Positions 5,799-7,500 of a stretch of DNA of 7,500 bases are shown here, one piece after another. The position numbers were made by a program, and so were the translations under genes. Numbering within the stretch: position 1 is the stretch's first letter; each line of letters starts with the position of its first letter. Origin of the DNA: an uncultured Mollicutes bacterium (lineage in GTDB: Bacteria > Bacillota_I > Bacilli_A > MAG-NZ); the NCBI GenBank assembly GCA_913064935.1, contig CAJYBF010000046.1, forward strand, positions 1 through 7,500, in the 5' to 3' direction. The notes beneath the pieces are model-generated. The model was not told the origin of the DNA. It searched no databases and saw only the letters and a program-made list of their open reading frames with translations.

Positions 5799-6605
5799 AT
5801 GATTAAAAAGTTAACACAAAAAGACAACGAAGAGGTAATGGAATATTTAAAACAAGAACCTGAGTTTAATTTGTTTATTATAGGCGATATCGAAGCATTT
5901 GGATATGAAACTGACTTCCAACAGATTTGGGCAGAATATGATCATGGAAAAGTTGTCGCTGTTTTATTACAATATAGAGGTAACTTGGTTTATTATAGTG
6001 ATGAAGATAGATCAGTAGAGCCATTTATTGAGATAATGAATGATTTGAAATTTGAAATTCTAAATGGAAAAAAAGAAGCAATACAAAGATTCGAGCCATA
6101 TCTTAAGAGTTGGAATATCAAAGATATGTACTTTGCTTCTATGAGAAGTTTTACGAAAGAAAATATTGATACTGCTAATGTTAAAATTATTGATTCTTAC
6201 GATTTATTTTGTGATGAATGGGAATTATTAACTCAAATTGAGGAGTTCTCATCTGGTGGTAGAGGTAAAAAAGAGGAATACTCTAAACATGCATTTAAAA
6301 CATCCCAAGAAGGGTTTAAAACAACATATTATCTGTCTGTTGATAATAAGATGGTTTCCGTTGCTTCGACCGTAGCGGAGTGTTCTGTTAATGCGATGAT
6401 AATTGGTGTAGCTACTCTAGAAGAACATAGAAAAAAAGGACACGCAAGTGTTTTAATGAATAAGTTATGCGATGATTACTTAAATGGTAAAGAGAAGTCG
6501 TTATGTTTATTCTACGATAATCCTAAGGCTGGTAAAATCTATCAAAGATTAGGATTTGAAAACATAGGGATGTATAGAATGTACGATAAGAAAAAAACAA
6601 AATAA
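5799..6605 (+). CDS. GNAT-family N-acetyltransferase (second of a tandem pair)
   Basis: This 268-residue protein is a paralogue of the gene at 4897. By eye about 52% of the first 60 residues and about 60% of residues 181-265 are identical, and no gaps are needed over most of the length. The acetyl-CoA loop is ATLEEHRKKGHAS (205-217) with Arg211 and Gly214 at the same numbers as in the first copy. YDNPKAGKIYQRLGF (239-253) repeats motif B, and the N-terminal FNLFIIGDIEAFGY (23-36) is kept. Differences cluster in the middle (about 120-180), for example EDFMGEDIKDRDSY against EEFSSGGRGKKEEY, which suggests a different acceptor or acceptor loop. GGGGTG at 5788-5793 is 5 nt before the ATG. It has its own predicted promoter and a strong terminator, so it is probably a separate or partly separate transcript. 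The substrate is unknown. Confidence 0.88.
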   Translation: MIKKLTQKDNEEVMEYLKQEPEFNLFIIGDIEAFGYETDFQQIWAEYDHGKVVAVLLQYRGNLVYYSDEDRSVEPFIEIMNDLKFEILNGKKEAIQRFEPYLKSWNIKDMYFASMRSFTKENIDTANVKIIDSYDLFCDEWELLTQIEEFSSGGRGKKEEYSKHAFKTSQEGFKTTYYLSVDNKMVSVASTVAECSVNAMIIGVATLEEHRKKGHASVLMNKLCDDYLNGKEKSLCLFYDNPKAGKIYQRLGFENIGMYRMYDKKKTK

Positions 6606-6608
6606 ATA

Positions 6609-6639
6609 GATTCTATCAATTTGATAGAATCTTTTCTTT
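6609..6639 (+). terminator. Rho-independent terminator after the second GNAT gene
   Basis: GATTCTATCA (6609-6618) pairs perfectly with TGATAGAATC (6622-6631), giving a 10-bp stem with a 3-nt loop, followed by TTTTCTTT (6632-6639). It begins 3 nt after the GNAT stop codon and separates that gene from the phosphodiesterase gene downstream. Confidence 0.92.
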
Positions 6640-6664
6640 AGAAGTATAGGTCTTAATTAGCTTT

Positions 6665-6675
6665 TATGATACAAT
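6665..6675 (+). promoter_or_regulatory. Predicted extended -10 promoter for the phosphodiesterase-type gene
   Basis: TATGATACAAT is a TRTG-N-hexamer extended -10 element with hexamer TACAAT at 6670-6675. It lies between a strong terminator and the gene start at 6691, and differs by one base from the element at 1139-1149. No clear -35 is seen. The position implies a very short leader of roughly 10 nt, so the Shine-Dalgarno GGTGAT (6682-6687) would be near the 5' end of the transcript. Confidence 0.4.
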
Positions 6676-6690
6676 TTTATTGGTGATAAA

Positions 6691-7500
6691 ATGTATAAAC
6701 CCAATTATGAAAAGCAAAATATTGTTAATTTGATGAGCTCTATATCAAAATGTTATGGAGTACCGCATGATTATCAGACTCTTTCAGAAATTAATCCGAA
6801 ACATTTGTTAGAGTATGAGAATGTTGTTTTAATTGTCGTAGATGGACTTGGATATAATTTTTTAATGGAGCAAAAAGACTCTTTTATGAGTAGATATGTT
6901 CATACAAAATTAGAAGGGGCATTTCCGCTAACAACAGCTGTTTCCAATTCTACTTTTGACTTTGGAGTTCCAGCTCAGCAACATGGATTAACTGGTTGGT
7001 TTGTTTACTTGAAAGAGACAGGAACAATCACAACTGTTTTACCGTTTACAGAAAGATACTATTCATCAAAACTTGGTGAAATCGGATTTGACATCAGCAA
7101 AATTACTATGCGAGATTCATTCATGAAGAACATTGCTGTTGATAAGTATAAACTTTTAAGTGAAAAATATGCTAACTCTGCATTCAGTACTCATTCTGCA
7201 AAGGGTGCACGTATAATTCCAACTTCTTCTATCCAAGACAGTTTTTCTAAATTAGAAGAAGTGATTAAAACTCCGAACAAGAAATTTGTTCATACTTACA
7301 TAGATTCATATGACTCAAGCGGGCATGAATATGGAATTGATAGTTCTAAGACTTACGATATATTTGTGGAAATAGATAATGCAATAAGTTCATTGAGTGA
7401 AAATATAGAAGATACCAATACTATCATTTTACTAACAGCTGATCATGGAATGATTAATATCGAAAAGGATAAATTTGTTAACATTAGTAAATATCCTGAT
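6691..7500 (+). CDS. Alkaline-phosphatase-superfamily protein, nucleotide pyrophosphatase/phosphodiesterase type (partial)
   Basis: The window holds the first 270 codons; the frame is open to the last base, so the gene runs out of the window. The protein begins MYKPNYEKQNIVNLMSSISK and has no signal peptide, suggesting a cytoplasmic enzyme. Metal-site landmarks are VVLIVVDGLGYN (45-56, ligand Asp51), the nucleophile region FPLTTAVSNSTF (78-89, with Thr81 or Thr82 as nucleophile, where the family has FPSTT), VPAQQHGLTGW (93-103), YIDSYDSSGHEYG (203-215, ligands Asp205 or Asp208 and His212) and LLTADHGM (247-254, Asp251 and His252). These match type I phosphodiesterase/nucleotide pyrophosphatase proteins, which hydrolyse phosphodiester or pyrophosphate bonds using two metal ions. 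The last histidine of the site would lie beyond the window. GGTGAT at 6682-6687 serves as Shine-Dalgarno. The true substrate is unknown. Confidence 0.87.
   Translation, partial: MYKPNYEKQNIVNLMSSISKCYGVPHDYQTLSEINPKHLLEYENVVLIVVDGLGYNFLMEQKDSFMSRYVHTKLEGAFPLTTAVSNSTFDFGVPAQQHGLTGWFVYLKETGTITTVLPFTERYYSSKLGEIGFDISKITMRDSFMKNIAVDKYKLLSEKYANSAFSTHSAKGARIIPTSSIQDSFSKLEEVIKTPNKKFVHTYIDSYDSSGHEYGIDSSKTYDIFVEIDNAISSLSENIEDTNTIILLTADHGMINIEKDKFVNISKYPD

Noticed and set aside
1..7500. Defence system, mobile element, CRISPR array, tRNA or rRNA
   Set aside because: No transposase, integrase, direct-repeat array, tRNA-like cloverleaf or rRNA stretch was recognised. The genes are of ordinary metabolic and regulatory types.

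Overview
The window looks like chromosomal DNA of a low-GC Gram-positive lineage (Bacillota, or a Mollicutes relative). The base composition is strongly AT-rich. Shine-Dalgarno sites are strong (GGAGG or AAAGG), and rho-independent terminators and TRTG-type extended -10 elements are present. Tryptophan is written TGG, and one gene ends in TGA (followed at once by TAA), so the standard bacterial code is likely. No organism can be named from this stretch. Everything supported as a gene lies on the + strand.

Layout: (1) At 1-1060 lies the 3' part of a translational GTPase gene, typA/bipA. Three in-frame stops (47, 134, 266) interrupt it, but the reading frame is never lost, and an uninterrupted 239-codon C-terminal remnant and a good terminator (1071-1097) are kept. 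(2) A probable operon at 1197-3403 holds a 7-TM diguanylate cyclase, the zinc-ribbon protein YjdM/PhnA and a YgeA-like amino-acid racemase, with gaps of 13 and 16 nt. (3) A 186-nt gap (3404-3589) has no clear terminator and contains at most a 33-codon TTG-started membrane micro-ORF. (4) At 3590-5718 lie an alpha/beta hydrolase of the monoacylglycerol-lipase type, a small cupin overlapping it by 11 nt, and a GNAT acetyltransferase 13 nt later; these are probably co-transcribed. (5) A second GNAT paralogue (5799-6605), about half identical to the first and alignable without gaps, has its own predicted promoter and ends in a strong terminator. (6) From 6691 to the window edge runs the 5' part of an alkaline-phosphatase-superfamily (nucleotide pyrophosphatase/phosphodiesterase type) gene.

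The genes do not form one obvious pathway. They read as ordinary housekeeping and accessory metabolism: c-di-GMP synthesis, D-amino-acid formation, lipid or ester hydrolysis, small-molecule acetylation and phosphodiester hydrolysis. I see no phage, transposon, CRISPR, tRNA, rRNA or defence cassette. The points most worth a second look are the uneven decay of typA, the tandem GNAT duplication with separate control of the second copy, the diguanylate cyclase lacking its product-inhibition site, and the micro-ORF in the 3404-3589 gap. I do not find convincing evidence of a new multi-gene system.
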